Notes under the pieces: generated by a model
The model's database searches: none
What the model was told of the DNA's origin: nothing
What the model saw: the letters and a program-made list of their open reading frames with translations, nothing else
Part shown: positions 1-8,435 of the stretch, piece by piece
How positions within the stretch are numbered: position 1 is the stretch's first letter
Layout of the letters: each line of letters begins with the position of its first letter
From: Pseudomonas sp. G34
GTDB taxonomy: Bacteria > Pseudomonadota > Gammaproteobacteria > Pseudomonadales > Pseudomonadaceae
Assembly: GCF_031119625.1 (NCBI RefSeq)
Contig: NZ_JAVHZV010000002.1
Span: 124,001 to 188,000, forward strand
Reading direction: 5' to 3'
DNA length: 64,000 bases
Position numbers and translations under genes: made by a program

Positions 1-1208
1 TGCTGGCGGCCCAGGGGCTGTGCACGCCGTTGCTGCTCGAGCATGGCGTGGCGGCAGGCGAGGGCGGCTGGCTGCTGTTCGAGTTCCTGGAGGGCGCGCG
101 CAGCCTGGCGGATGACTGGCAGGCCGTCGCTGACCAAGTGTGGTTGAGCGATGCCCAGCAGCAGGTACTGGGCGAGGCGCTTGGCGTCATTGGCCAGCTG
201 CATCGTCGTGGGCTGTGGCAGGAAGACCTGCACCTGGACAACCTGCTGCGCCACGACGGCCGTCTGCACCTGATCGATGGCGGCGGCATTCGCGCCGAGA
301 CGCCAGGTCAGCCGCTGTCGCGCGATAGGGTGCTGGCCAACCTGGGGCTGTTCTTCGCGCAGTTTCCCGGGGCCATCGACAGCTATATCGAGGAGCTGCT
401 GGTGCATTACCTGCTGGTCAATGGCGAGCACGCGCTGCCGCTGGAGGCACTGCTCAAGGCGGTGGCCAGGGCGCGGGCAACGCGCATGCAGGCGTTCATG
501 GCCAAGATCGAGCGTGAGTGCACGGCGTTTCGCGTCTGCCGCGGGCCGTCGCGCCTGCAGGTGGTGAGGCGCGAAGAAGACGTGGCGCTGGCGCCCGTGC
601 TGGCTGATCCCGATGCGGCGATTGCTGCCGGCGAGCCGCTCAAGCTGGGCGGCTCCTCGACCGTGGCGCGTATCGAGCAGGCTGGCCGCCAGCTGGTCAT
701 CAAGCGTTACAACATCAAGGGCTTCGGCCACTGGCTGCGACGCTTCTGGCGGCCGAGCCGGGCCTGGCACAGCTGGTGCGAGGGTAATCGCCTGGATTTC
801 CTCGGCATCGCCACGCCCACGCCGCTGGCCGTGCTCGAACGGCGTACCCTGTGGTTGCGCCGCCAGGCCTATCTGATTACCGAACACACGCCGGGTATGG
901 ATATAATCGCCCGTTTCGCGCCCTGCGGGGCAGACGAGCTGCCGCCCGAGGCAGAGCTGCAGGCGCTGCAGGCATTGTTCGCGGCCCTGTTGCGCGAGCG
1001 CATCAGCCATGGCGACTGCAAGGGCACCAATATCCTCTGGCAGGCCGGCCGTTGGGCACTGATCGATCTGGATGCCATGCAGTACCATGGCCAGGCCAGC
1101 AGCTTCAAGGCTGCCTACGCGCGTGATCGCGCGCGTCTGCTGCGTAATTGGCCTGCCGATAGTGCCCTGTACCGTGAGCTCGATCGGCGCTTGCCAACAC
1201 TTATTTGA
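1..1208 (+). CDS. Two-domain LPS kinase-like protein (Kdo/WaaP superfamily), 5' end outside window
   Basis: The reading frame is open to the left edge, so the gene begins upstream; 401 residues are visible. Two protein-kinase-like catalytic loops can be read. The first is near residue 70 (HRRGLWQEDLHLDNLL followed by LIDGGG). The second is near residue 335 (ISHGDCKGTNILW followed by LIDLDAM). Both carry the Asp and Asn expected of the RIO/WaaP-type LPS kinases that phosphorylate inner-core heptose at the cytoplasmic face of the inner membrane. The gene sits directly upstream of the carbamoyltransferase, as in the P. aeruginosa core cluster (PA5006-PA5005, from memory). A stop at 1206-1208 is followed by a GAGCTTCCG/CGGAGGCTC hairpin without a T-tract. 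The assignment to LPS kinases is solid as a superfamily; the substrate of either domain is unknown. One domain could be inactive. Confidence 0.8.
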   Translation, partial: LAAQGLCTPLLLEHGVAAGEGGWLLFEFLEGARSLADDWQAVADQVWLSDAQQQVLGEALGVIGQLHRRGLWQEDLHLDNLLRHDGRLHLIDGGGIRAETPGQPLSRDRVLANLGLFFAQFPGAIDSYIEELLVHYLLVNGEHALPLEALLKAVARARATRMQAFMAKIERECTAFRVCRGPSRLQVVRREEDVALAPVLADPDAAIAAGEPLKLGGSSTVARIEQAGRQLVIKRYNIKGFGHWLRRFWRPSRAWHSWCEGNRLDFLGIATPTPLAVLERRTLWLRRQAYLITEHTPGMDIIARFAPCGADELPPEAELQALQALFAALLRERISHGDCKGTNILWQAGRWALIDLDAMQYHGQASSFKAAYARDRARLLRNWPADSALYRELDRRLPTLI

Positions 1209-1284
1209 GCTTCCGAACGGAGGCTCATGGAAATCAAACAGTATCGGTTGTCGAGTCAGGCAGCCGCGTTAAGAGGCTTTATCC

Positions 1285-3060
1285 GTGGCATTGACGATTC
1301 TTGGCCTGTCCGGCGCCCTCAGTCATGACCCCTCCGCGGCCTTGTACATCGACGGCAAGTTGATTGCAGCGGCGGAAGAAGAGCGCTTCGTGCGTGACAA
1401 GCACGCGAAGAATCGCATGCCCTACGAGTCGGCCAAGTTCTGCCTGGAGCAGGCTGGCATCAAACCATCGGATGTCGATGTGGTGGCGATTCCCTTCGCG
1501 CCCATCAGCCTGTTCGGCAAAGCGCGCTGGCACTACGCCAAGCGCTACTGGTATGCGCCGGATCGCGCCCTCGACGCGATCCTCATGGGCAATCGCCGCT
1601 ACAAGCGCTACCGCAAGAAGATCGTCTGGTGCCTTGAGCAGCTGGGTTTCGACGCCAAGAAGGTCAGGATCGAGCCGGTTGAGCATCACCTGGCCCACGC
1701 CGCCAGTGCCTATCACTGTTCGGGCTTCACCGAGAAGACCGCCATCCTCGGTATCGACGGCAAGGGCGAATACGCCACCACCTTCTTCGGTTATGGCGAG
1801 AACGGTCGTATCCACAAGATCAAGGAATTCTACGATCCGGATTCCCTGGGCGGCCTGTATGGCGCGGTGACCGAGTTCCTCGGCTTCGAGATGCTCGACG
1901 GCGAGTTCAAGGTCATGGGCATGGCGCCCTATGGCGATGCCAGCAAGTACGATTTTTCCCGCCTGGCCAAGTTCGAGAACGGCGAGCTGGTGATCAACAC
2001 CGACTACGCCAACGTCATCGGCCTGCGCCGCCACAAGGAAAAGGGCAAGGGTTTCTACTTCTCGCCCAAACTGATCGAGTGGCTGGGGCCCAAGCGTGAA
2101 GGCGATATCGCCGACGACCCCTACATCCACTACGCGGCCAGCATGCAGGCGCTGTTCGAGAAGCTGGCGCTGGAGATGATGGACTACTACCTGGGCGACA
2201 TCATCCGCGAAACCGGCAAGATCGCCTTTGCCGGCGGCTGCGCGCTGAACGTCAAGCTCAACCAGAAGATCATCGCCCGCCCCGAGGTCAAGGAGCTGTT
2301 CGTGCAGCCGGCGTCCGGTGATGCCGGCACCTCCGTTGGTGCCGCTGCGTACGTTTCCCACAAGCGCGGCGTGCCGGTCGAGAAGATGGAGCACGTTTAC
2401 CTCGGCCCGGCCTACAGCAACGAAGACGTGATCGCCGCCTGCGCGCGCCACCCGAGCGCGCCGAAATGGCAGAAGATCGACGACATGCCACAGCGCATCG
2501 CGCAGATCATGGTCGACGGCAACCCGGTGGCCTGGTTCCAGGGGCGCATGGAGTTCGGCCCGCGCGCCCTGGGCGGTCGTTCGATCATCGGTTGCCCGAG
2601 CATCCCCGGCGTGGCCGATCGCATCAACGAACAGATCAAGTTCCGCGAGCGCTGGAGACCCTTCTGCCCGTCGATGCTCGACACCGTCGCCGAACAGATG
2701 CTCAAGGTCGACCATCCGAGCCCGTTCATGACCTTCACCTTCGAGGTCAATGACGAGTGGAAGGAGCGGGTCAGCGAAGTCGTCCACGAGGACGGCACTT
2801 CCCGTGCCCAGGTGCTCAAGCGCGAATACAACCCGCGCTGGTACGACCTGATGCTGGAGCTGGAAAAGCTCACCGGCAACGGCGTATCCCTGAACACCTC
2901 GCTGAACCGCCGTGGCGAACCGATGATCTGCTCGCCGACCGACGCCCTGAACATGTTCTTCGGCTCGGACCTGCAGTACCTGATCATGGAAGATATTCTG
3001 GTGATCAAGGACGATGTCGTTGCGCCGAGCAGTGACCCGTCCGGTAGCGTGGAGCCCTAG
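1285..3060 (+). CDS. wapO: NodU/CmcH-family carbamoyltransferase, LPS core (WapO-like)
   Basis: The 591-residue product is a NodU/HypF-type O-carbamoyltransferase, which moves a carbamoyl group from carbamoyl phosphate to a sugar hydroxyl. In Pseudomonas LPS the heptose II of the inner core is carbamoylated, and the gene in this position is wapO (PA5005). Visible family features are the N-terminal ASKHA-like start (LGLSGALSHDPSAAL), the HHLAHAASAY metal/ATP motif near residue 137, the EFKVMGMAPYG motif near 208, and the C-terminal YrdC-like part with FGPRALGGRSI near 433. Start is GTG 1285, with AGAGG eight bases upstream. The pyruvyl-transferase-like gene begins 2 bases after its stop, so the two are probably co-translated. 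Family assignment is firm; the acceptor sugar is inferred from synteny. Confidence 0.88.
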   Translation: MALTILGLSGALSHDPSAALYIDGKLIAAAEEERFVRDKHAKNRMPYESAKFCLEQAGIKPSDVDVVAIPFAPISLFGKARWHYAKRYWYAPDRALDAILMGNRRYKRYRKKIVWCLEQLGFDAKKVRIEPVEHHLAHAASAYHCSGFTEKTAILGIDGKGEYATTFFGYGENGRIHKIKEFYDPDSLGGLYGAVTEFLGFEMLDGEFKVMGMAPYGDASKYDFSRLAKFENGELVINTDYANVIGLRRHKEKGKGFYFSPKLIEWLGPKREGDIADDPYIHYAASMQALFEKLALEMMDYYLGDIIRETGKIAFAGGCALNVKLNQKIIARPEVKELFVQPASGDAGTSVGAAAYVSHKRGVPVEKMEHVYLGPAYSNEDVIAACARHPSAPKWQKIDDMPQRIAQIMVDGNPVAWFQGRMEFGPRALGGRSIIGCPSIPGVADRINEQIKFRERWRPFCPSMLDTVAEQMLKVDHPSPFMTFTFEVNDEWKERVSEVVHEDGTSRAQVLKREYNPRWYDLMLELEKLTGNGVSLNTSLNRRGEPMICSPTDALNMFFGSDLQYLIMEDILVIKDDVVAPSSDPSGSVEP

Positions 3061-3062
3061 GT

Positions 3063-4139
3063 TTGGCTGGCAGCCAGGCAAGGTTGAAGACGCTGCTGTT
3101 CAACGACACGTCTTCGGAAGGTCACCACGGCTGCCATTTGGTGATGCAGCAGATCTACACGCTGGCCGAGCAGGCTGGCATGGAGATTCTGCGCGCCTGC
3201 CCGATGCACCACGACTGGCAGACAGACGAGCAGCTGCAACGCGACATTCGCGCTGCAGATATCTGTCTGGTCAATGGCGAAGGCACCATGCACGATGATG
3301 CGCCGCTGGCCCTGCGCTATGGGGCGCTGGCGCGGTATTGTCGGGAGCATGGCGTGCCCTGTTTTCTGATCAATTCGGTGTGGCAGAACAATGTGCGGCT
3401 CAATGCCGATGCGCCCTTGTTTACGCGCATATTCGTGCGCGACGTGCTGAGTCAGGCTGCATTGGATGAGATCGGGGTGTCGGCCGAGGTTGTTCCGGAT
3501 CTGACGCTGTCTTATCAATACCAGGGGACTACGCCCGCTCGTCAGGGCCTGCTGATCAACGGCAGTGTGCTCACGGAGCGGTTGCGCGAGGCGTGGCGCA
3601 TCAGCTGTGCCAATCCTCACCTGCGCTATGTCAGTATCCGCACCGTTGCGCCCTTGCAGCTGGGCAAGGGCTTCAACGTCTATCTGCGCAAGAATCTGCG
3701 CAAGCGGCTGAAAGCCTATCGGCGTATCGCCGCCAGCTATCTGCACCGCTATCCGGCCGAGTTGCCCGGTTCGCGTATCGACAAGCTGCGCTGGCGTTAC
3801 GCCGTGCTGGCGCCGCGCCGCTTCCTTGCCCTGTTGCGCCGTTCGCAGGGCGTGATCACCGGGCGTTTTCATCTGGTGACGCTGTGCCTGGTCACCGGCA
3901 CCCCTTTCTATGCCATCGCCTCGAATACCCACAAGATCGAAGCCTTGCTTGGCCAGGTCGGATTAGGCGAGCGCCTGCGCTCCTCGTATCAGGAGGCTGT
4001 TGGTGATGCGCCGCGCATCGCATTCAGCGAAGCGGAGCAGGCGGGCATCGAAAGCTTCCTGCAGGTTGCTCGCCATCAGGCCGGCGAAATGTTTGCGGTG
4101 ATGGCCCGGATAGCCCGAGATCGGCGCGCTACGCGATAG
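3063..4139 (+). CDS. Polysaccharide pyruvyl transferase family protein
   Basis: The 358-residue product resembles the polysaccharide pyruvyl transferase family (PF04230 type, GT-B-like fold). Members transfer pyruvate from PEP to sugars as ketals, or act as related transferases. Readable landmarks are an N-terminal NDTSSEGHHGCHLVM segment, CLVNGEGTMHDD near residue 80 (the family NGEGT-type loop), and GVITGRFHLVTLCLVTGTPF near 265 (the family G-R-x-H motif with the following small-residue strand). TTG 3063 is taken as start because GGAG lies eight bases before it; a second TTG follows at 3084. It is coupled to the carbamoyltransferase, suggesting another core modification. It is followed by a 237-bp gap, so the upstream operon probably ends here. 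No signal peptide is seen. The real donor could be something other than PEP. Confidence 0.7.
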   Translation: MAGSQARLKTLLFNDTSSEGHHGCHLVMQQIYTLAEQAGMEILRACPMHHDWQTDEQLQRDIRAADICLVNGEGTMHDDAPLALRYGALARYCREHGVPCFLINSVWQNNVRLNADAPLFTRIFVRDVLSQAALDEIGVSAEVVPDLTLSYQYQGTTPARQGLLINGSVLTERLREAWRISCANPHLRYVSIRTVAPLQLGKGFNVYLRKNLRKRLKAYRRIAASYLHRYPAELPGSRIDKLRWRYAVLAPRRFLALLRRSQGVITGRFHLVTLCLVTGTPFYAIASNTHKIEALLGQVGLGERLRSSYQEAVGDAPRIAFSEAEQAGIESFLQVARHQAGEMFAVMARIARDRRATR

Positions 4140-4173
4140 CGGTGCACACAGCGGCCGCAGGCTGTTTTGTATG

Positions 4174-4187
4174 TGACCGAACGGTCA
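4174..4187. promoter_or_regulatory. Palindrome TGACCG-AA-CGGTCA, candidate repressor site
   Basis: A perfect 6-bp inverted repeat with a 2-bp centre lies in the 4140-4376 gap, between the pyruvyl-transferase-like gene and the first gene of the accessory glycosyltransferase cassette. Its form resembles TetR-family operators, but no regulator gene is adjacent and no clear promoter hexamers surround it. Apart from this site and a non-coding-looking 60-codon frame, nothing else is recognisable in the gap. Confidence 0.25.
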
Positions 4188-4376
4188 GAAAAATCCGCTC
4201 GGGCGCCGCTCATCAAATTCATTGAACCATGCGAATTCACGCATCTCCGACTTTCATGGTCGAGGTTTCGGCTGCGCGAAAATCAGGCTGGCATGGCTGA
4301 TTTCCAACTGCAGTCGATGCGACTTTGCCGGGTGCTTACCTGCACCTGAATCGTTGCCGTGAAAAGAGTTGGATCA

Positions 4377-5510
4377 ATGAATACTAATAATATGAGCCAG
4401 GCATGGGTGCTGCAGATCTGTCATGGCTACGACGGGCCGTTTCTCGACTGTGCCCGACAATATGCCGTGCTTTTTGCCGACAGCCCCTACAAGGTCATGA
4501 CCGTGTACCTGAGTGGCAAATATGACGCTCAGGTTGAGGCAGGGTCGGCCTCCGATGAGGTGGTCTTTCTCGAATACAGCAGCAAGGCGCTCAGAGGGCT
4601 GAAGCTCGGCGCGATTCGCGCGATTCGTCGGATCGCTTCTGAGCGCAACTTTGCGCTGTGCATTGCCCATCGCTCCAAGCCGGCTTATGTAGCGATGCTG
4701 GGTAGCAAGCTGCCAGTGATCGGTATCCACCATGCTTTTGGCGATTACCAGCGCAAGTCGCGCCAGCTGTTCGCCAACTTGTTCCGTAAACGTCTTTACC
4801 TGTTTGGAGTATCGGATGCGGTGCGTGATGATTTGCGCGCGTGCCTGCCGGGCTGGCCGCAGCAGCGTATCCAGACGCTCTACAATCGCATCGATTTGGA
4901 TGCCGTGCAGTCTGAGCAGTTGTCACGCTCAGCCGCTCGCCGGGCGCTTGGTTTGCCGGGTCAGGCTTGGGTGATCGGTAATGTGGGAAGGTTGCATCCT
5001 GACAAGGATCAGGAGACGCTCATCCGCGCCTTTGCCGACGCATTGCCTACTTTGCCGGTGAATAGCCTGCTGGTGATAGTCGGAGAAGGTCGCTTAGAAG
5101 CTAGGCTCAAGGCGCTGGTCGGCGAGCTGGGCATCGGCGAGCAGGTTCGCTTTCTGGGGCAAGTGCCGCAAGCGCGGCGTTACTTCAAAGCCTTTGACAT
5201 GTTCGCACTCAGCTCCGATCACGAACCCTTCGGAATGGTGCTGCTGGAAGCCATGGCCGCAGGGCTACCGGTTGTCTGCAGCGACTGTGGCGGTGGGCGC
5301 GAGGTCGTCGGTGAAAAGGGGCAACTGTTCACCTTTGGCGATTGGCATGCGCTTTCTGCCAGCCTTCAAAGCGTCGCTTCGGCTCAGCAGAGAGAGCTGG
5401 AGCAGCTTCGTGAAGACATGCGCGGCTGGCTGGAAAGTCGCTTCGTCGACTCCGCAGTCGCGCCGCGATTCTTCGCTACCTTGTCCGGCTGGCAGGCTTG
5501 CCGTCTGTGA
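4377..5510 (+). CDS. GT4-family glycosyltransferase, surface glycan
   Basis: The 377-residue GT-B enzyme carries the GT4 C-terminal signature SDHEPFGMVLLEAMAAGLPVV near residue 279 (E-x7-E) and the VGRLHPDKDQETLI nucleotide-sugar site near 203. It would add a hexose or similar sugar from a nucleotide donor at the cytoplasmic membrane. ATG 4377 is preferred over GTG 4359, because the paralogue at 15339 begins at the equivalent point (WVLQICHGYDG versus KVLQLQTRYNA). Its stop overlaps the GTG start of the next GT2 gene (GTGA), so the pair is translationally coupled. The same GT4-then-GT2 pair recurs at 15339-17362. By position after the carbamoyltransferase it could be the counterpart of P. aeruginosa wapH, but I cannot confirm that. 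Family call firm; linkage unknown. Confidence 0.82.
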   Translation: MNTNNMSQAWVLQICHGYDGPFLDCARQYAVLFADSPYKVMTVYLSGKYDAQVEAGSASDEVVFLEYSSKALRGLKLGAIRAIRRIASERNFALCIAHRSKPAYVAMLGSKLPVIGIHHAFGDYQRKSRQLFANLFRKRLYLFGVSDAVRDDLRACLPGWPQQRIQTLYNRIDLDAVQSEQLSRSAARRALGLPGQAWVIGNVGRLHPDKDQETLIRAFADALPTLPVNSLLVIVGEGRLEARLKALVGELGIGEQVRFLGQVPQARRYFKAFDMFALSSDHEPFGMVLLEAMAAGLPVVCSDCGGGREVVGEKGQLFTFGDWHALSASLQSVASAQQRELEQLREDMRGWLESRFVDSAVAPRFFATLSGWQACRL

Positions 5511-6421
5511 GTGCCAACGATCGCCCAGCTGCTCCGTTGGTTAGCGTTATCGTGCCCTGCTTCAACTACGCCAGTTACGTGGGGGATGCGCTGCGCAGCA
5601 TTCTTGAACAGGATTATTCCGCCATCGAGCTCATTGTGATCGACGATGGCTCTACCGATGACAGTGCATTGCGTATCGAGGAGGCGCTGAGTGGTTGGCG
5701 AAGTTATCCGGCGGTACAGCGAGTGGAGTTCATTCGCCAGTCCAATCAGGGGGTAAGTGCTGCGCTGAATCGGGGGTTGGATCTGGCGCACGGCGAGTTC
5801 GTGGCCACCTTCGATGCGGACGACGTCATGGTGCCAGGGCGCATTGCACTACAGGCCGACTACCTGGTTGCACATCCTGAGGTGGGGTGCCTGGGCGGGC
5901 GCGCAGTGCGAATTGACCAGAACGGTGCGGTGTTGCCAAAGAAAACCAAGGCGCGAGAGGTACGGTGCTACGATTTCGCCCAGGCACTGGCCCAGGCGCT
6001 GGTGGTGGGTGGCAATCTGGTCATGTACCGACGTGAAGCCATGCTCGCGGCGGGCAAGTACGATCCGCAGCTACGTGTGCAGGATTTTCAGATGACCCTG
6101 AAAATTGCCCATGCCGGTTACCATGTTCATGTAATACCGGATGCCGTGACCCTGTATCGAAAGCACGAGGGTGGTCTATCGCGCAATTACCTTGCCGAGT
6201 ATCGCTACGGCATGCAGTTGCTGGATCTTTACCGAAATCATCCGGCTTACGAGTCTGGGAAGGCACGCTTGCTGACCAAGATACTTGGCCCGGCGGTAAC
6301 CCAGGACAAACGGTTCGCATGGAGCCTTTTTGCACAGATCCCGTTGCGGCAATGGGATCGCCAGTTGTTCAAGCGTTTCCGGCACTTGTTGTTGAAGCGG
6401 CGCGCCGAGCTACCCTGTTGA
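5507..6421 (+). CDS. GT2-family glycosyltransferase, WapR-like paralogue
   Basis: The 304-residue GT-A enzyme has LVSVIVPCFNYASYVGDAL at the N-terminus, LIVIDDGSTDDS near residue 43 and the metal-binding FDADDVMVPGR near 103. GTG 5507 was chosen because it overlaps the previous stop in a GTGA arrangement and aligns with the start of the WapR-like paralogue at 16484. TTG 5498 is an alternative. The C-termini of the two paralogues also match in pattern (LLAQIPWRSRNLKTLKGLWRY versus LFAQIPLRQWDRQLFKRFRH, shortened here). In P. aeruginosa, WapR is an outer-core rhamnosyltransferase. Whether this copy uses dTDP-rhamnose is inference only. Confidence 0.82.
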   Translation: MSANDRPAAPLVSVIVPCFNYASYVGDALRSILEQDYSAIELIVIDDGSTDDSALRIEEALSGWRSYPAVQRVEFIRQSNQGVSAALNRGLDLAHGEFVATFDADDVMVPGRIALQADYLVAHPEVGCLGGRAVRIDQNGAVLPKKTKAREVRCYDFAQALAQALVVGGNLVMYRREAMLAAGKYDPQLRVQDFQMTLKIAHAGYHVHVIPDAVTLYRKHEGGLSRNYLAEYRYGMQLLDLYRNHPAYESGKARLLTKILGPAVTQDKRFAWSLFAQIPLRQWDRQLFKRFRHLLLKRRAELPC

Positions 6422-6514
6422 ATTGTGCGCGATGCCGGGCCGCGTGCCTGGCAATGGATTAATCGAGCCTCCGGTCATGTGCCGCGCTAGCGGCAACTGG
6501 GAGCCTGTGGATGA

Positions 6515-7594
6515 GTGAGCATGGAACAAGTGCCTGAGGGCGATACGCCGGCTGTTGGCAAGCGTAAATATCTGATTCTGGATGGGATAGGCGGTGTGCC
6601 GTTGGGGCGTGAGCTTTTCGAGGCCTTTCTCGAAGCGGGTGTGCCAGCCGTGCATTGGGATGCCTTGCGGCAGAAGCCACGGCGCTGGTACGGAGTAGCG
6701 TCGGCGCTGTACAAAGCGAGCAACAAGGCAGGTGAGCGGAACGGTTTTTCGCATCTGCCCCGGCTGCCGCTGGAGCCGCTTCGCAAGTTGCTGAAGGACG
6801 AGGCGCCGACACACGTGTTGGTGGTCGGTTTTCTCTACAAGCATTACGACATCGATCAGGTGGCAGGCATGGTGCGCGCCCTCGGCGCCCGCTTCATGCT
6901 GTACGACACCGATAGTTGCAATCTCTACTCGAAGCGCCGGGAGTTCTTGTACTTCATCGGGCAGGAACTGCCGCGTTACGACTTGCTGTTCTCCTTTTCC
7001 GAAGTGACCACGCGGTTCTTTCGTGAAACCTTGGGGCTCGATGCGCAGTATTTGCCGTTTGGCGCCGTGGTCTTGCCACAGCAGCACCGTGACCCTGAAC
7101 GCGACGTTCTGTTCGTTGGCAGTGCCGATCTACGCAGGGTTTTTCTGCTGGAGAATATCCGTGAGCATCTGACCGTTCGCGGAAATCGCTGGCGCCGTAA
7201 CCATGCCTTGATGTCTCCAGAACTGCAGCGACGGGTCGATGATCGCGCGGTTTGGGGGGATGAGCTGCGCGAGCTGCTGCAGACCTCTCGGATCGTGCTC
7301 AACATTACCCGCTCGGATTTTCATGGCGCTGAAACTGGCGTCAATCTAAGGATTTTTGAAGCGATATCAGCCGGCTGTTTTCTGCTGACCGACTACTGCG
7401 AGGAAATAGCTTCCTTGTTCACACCTGGTGAAGAGATCGAGGTATTTCGCTCGAGGGCCGAGCTCAAGGACAAGGTCCGTTATTATCTGGCCAACCCTGC
7501 AGAATGTGAACGTATTGCGGGCAACGGCCGGGCACGCTTCCTCGAGCAGCACACCTGGGCGAACCGCGTTGCGCGTATTTTGGCCTGTGCCTAG
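6515..7594 (+). CDS. CgeB-like glycosyltransferase (GT1_2-type C-terminal domain)
   Basis: The 359-residue product has a short N-terminal Rossmann-like half (YLILDGIGGVPLGRELFEAF). Its C-terminal domain is typical of CgeB-type transferases: NLRIFEAISAGCFLLTDY near residue 275, then YYLANPAECERIAGNGRARF. Such proteins add sugars to surface or spore glycans, often in variable clusters. A GTG at 6515 and an ATG at 6521 are both usable starts; GGGAG at 6499-6503 favours the first only weakly. An overlapping ATG at 6511 is out of frame and quickly stops. The gene lies 93 bp after the GT2 and 33 bp before the next GT2, so it is part of the same accessory cassette. AT-richer codons than in the msbA or parE regions are noticeable by eye. 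Confidence 0.72.
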   Translation: MSMEQVPEGDTPAVGKRKYLILDGIGGVPLGRELFEAFLEAGVPAVHWDALRQKPRRWYGVASALYKASNKAGERNGFSHLPRLPLEPLRKLLKDEAPTHVLVVGFLYKHYDIDQVAGMVRALGARFMLYDTDSCNLYSKRREFLYFIGQELPRYDLLFSFSEVTTRFFRETLGLDAQYLPFGAVVLPQQHRDPERDVLFVGSADLRRVFLLENIREHLTVRGNRWRRNHALMSPELQRRVDDRAVWGDELRELLQTSRIVLNITRSDFHGAETGVNLRIFEAISAGCFLLTDYCEEIASLFTPGEEIEVFRSRAELKDKVRYYLANPAECERIAGNGRARFLEQHTWANRVARILACA

Positions 7595-7627
7595 CAACAC
7601 CTTGATCCGCGGATTTCGAGATATCTC

Positions 7628-8419
7628 ATGACTGACTCTTCTGCAGCGTCGCCTGTGTGGTTTGACGTAGTAATACTCAGCTTCGCCAAAGACGCGGCCT
7701 TGCGACAGGTCACCGAGCATTGCCTCGATTCGCTGGTGGCATCCGAAGACCCGGAGCGGATTCGCCTACGTATCTGGGTGCTCGAGTCCAATGCTCAGGC
7801 ACCGGCTTATACACAGCCGGGGGTTGCAACGCTCTATCCCGAGGCGCCCTTCAACTACCACGCCTACATGAATATCGGCATTCGCGAGGGGCAGGCGCCC
7901 TTCGTGGCCATCTGCAACAACGATCTGTCTTTCCATCCCGGCTGGGCTTCGGAGCTGCTGCGCGTGTTCGAGCAGGATCCGAGCGTCAGCAGTGCCAGCC
8001 CGGCCTGCTCCCTGCACCATCCGCGTAATGGCTTCGCGCTCAACAGCGGCGTCTACCCAGGCTACGGGGTGCTGAAGGAAATTTCTGGATGGTGCCTGGT
8101 TTTTCGCCGCTCCATCCTGGAGGTGATCGGCGCTCTGGATGAGCGGTTCTTCTTCTGGTACGCGGACAACGACTATGCGCTGACGCTTCAGTCCAAGGGA
8201 TTGCGGCATGTGCTGGTCACCTCTTCGGTCGTCGATCATCTCGACAGCCGCACGCTGCGTACACACACCTCGGCTCGGCAGTGGTTGATGACCAAGCGCG
8301 CCAAGTACACCTTCGAAGAAAAATGGCTTGGTCGCAGCAAGGGCTACCTGATGCGCAAGAAACTCAAGCTGTACCTCAAGTTTCCACTCTATTACCTGGG
8401 GCTGAAGAAAGTTAAATGA
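7628..8419 (+). CDS. GT2-family glycosyltransferase (rhamnosyl-type)
   Basis: The 263-residue product is a GT-A enzyme of the GT2 group. It has VWFDVVILSFAKDAALRQV at the N-terminus, FVAICNNDLSFHPGW near residue 93 (the N-N-D replacing the usual DxD, common in rhamnosyl-type GT2), and FFFWYADNDYALTLQSKG near 174, an acceptor-side D-N-D-Y motif. A basic C-terminal tail (MRKKLKLYLKFPLYYLGLKKVK, abridged) suggests membrane attachment. ATG 7628 follows the CgeB-like gene by 33 bp. Donor and linkage cannot be deduced. Confidence 0.75.
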   Translation: MTDSSAASPVWFDVVILSFAKDAALRQVTEHCLDSLVASEDPERIRLRIWVLESNAQAPAYTQPGVATLYPEAPFNYHAYMNIGIREGQAPFVAICNNDLSFHPGWASELLRVFEQDPSVSSASPACSLHHPRNGFALNSGVYPGYGVLKEISGWCLVFRRSILEVIGALDERFFFWYADNDYALTLQSKGLRHVLVTSSVVDHLDSRTLRTHTSARQWLMTKRAKYTFEEKWLGRSKGYLMRKKLKLYLKFPLYYLGLKKVK

Positions 8420-8435
8420 ACGAGCGTTTTTCGCG

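Noticed and set aside
1207-1226. GAGCTTCCG/CGGAGGCTC hairpin after the first gene as a terminator
   Set aside because: Only a 2-nt loop and no T-tract; kept only as a possible stability element.
1279-3081. 600-codon frame antisense to the carbamoyltransferase
   Set aside because: The plus-strand protein is clearly real; the antisense frame has no family features.
4167-4349. 60-codon frame before the GT4 gene
   Set aside because: No ribosome site, no recognisable motif, and it overlaps the palindrome; probably chance.
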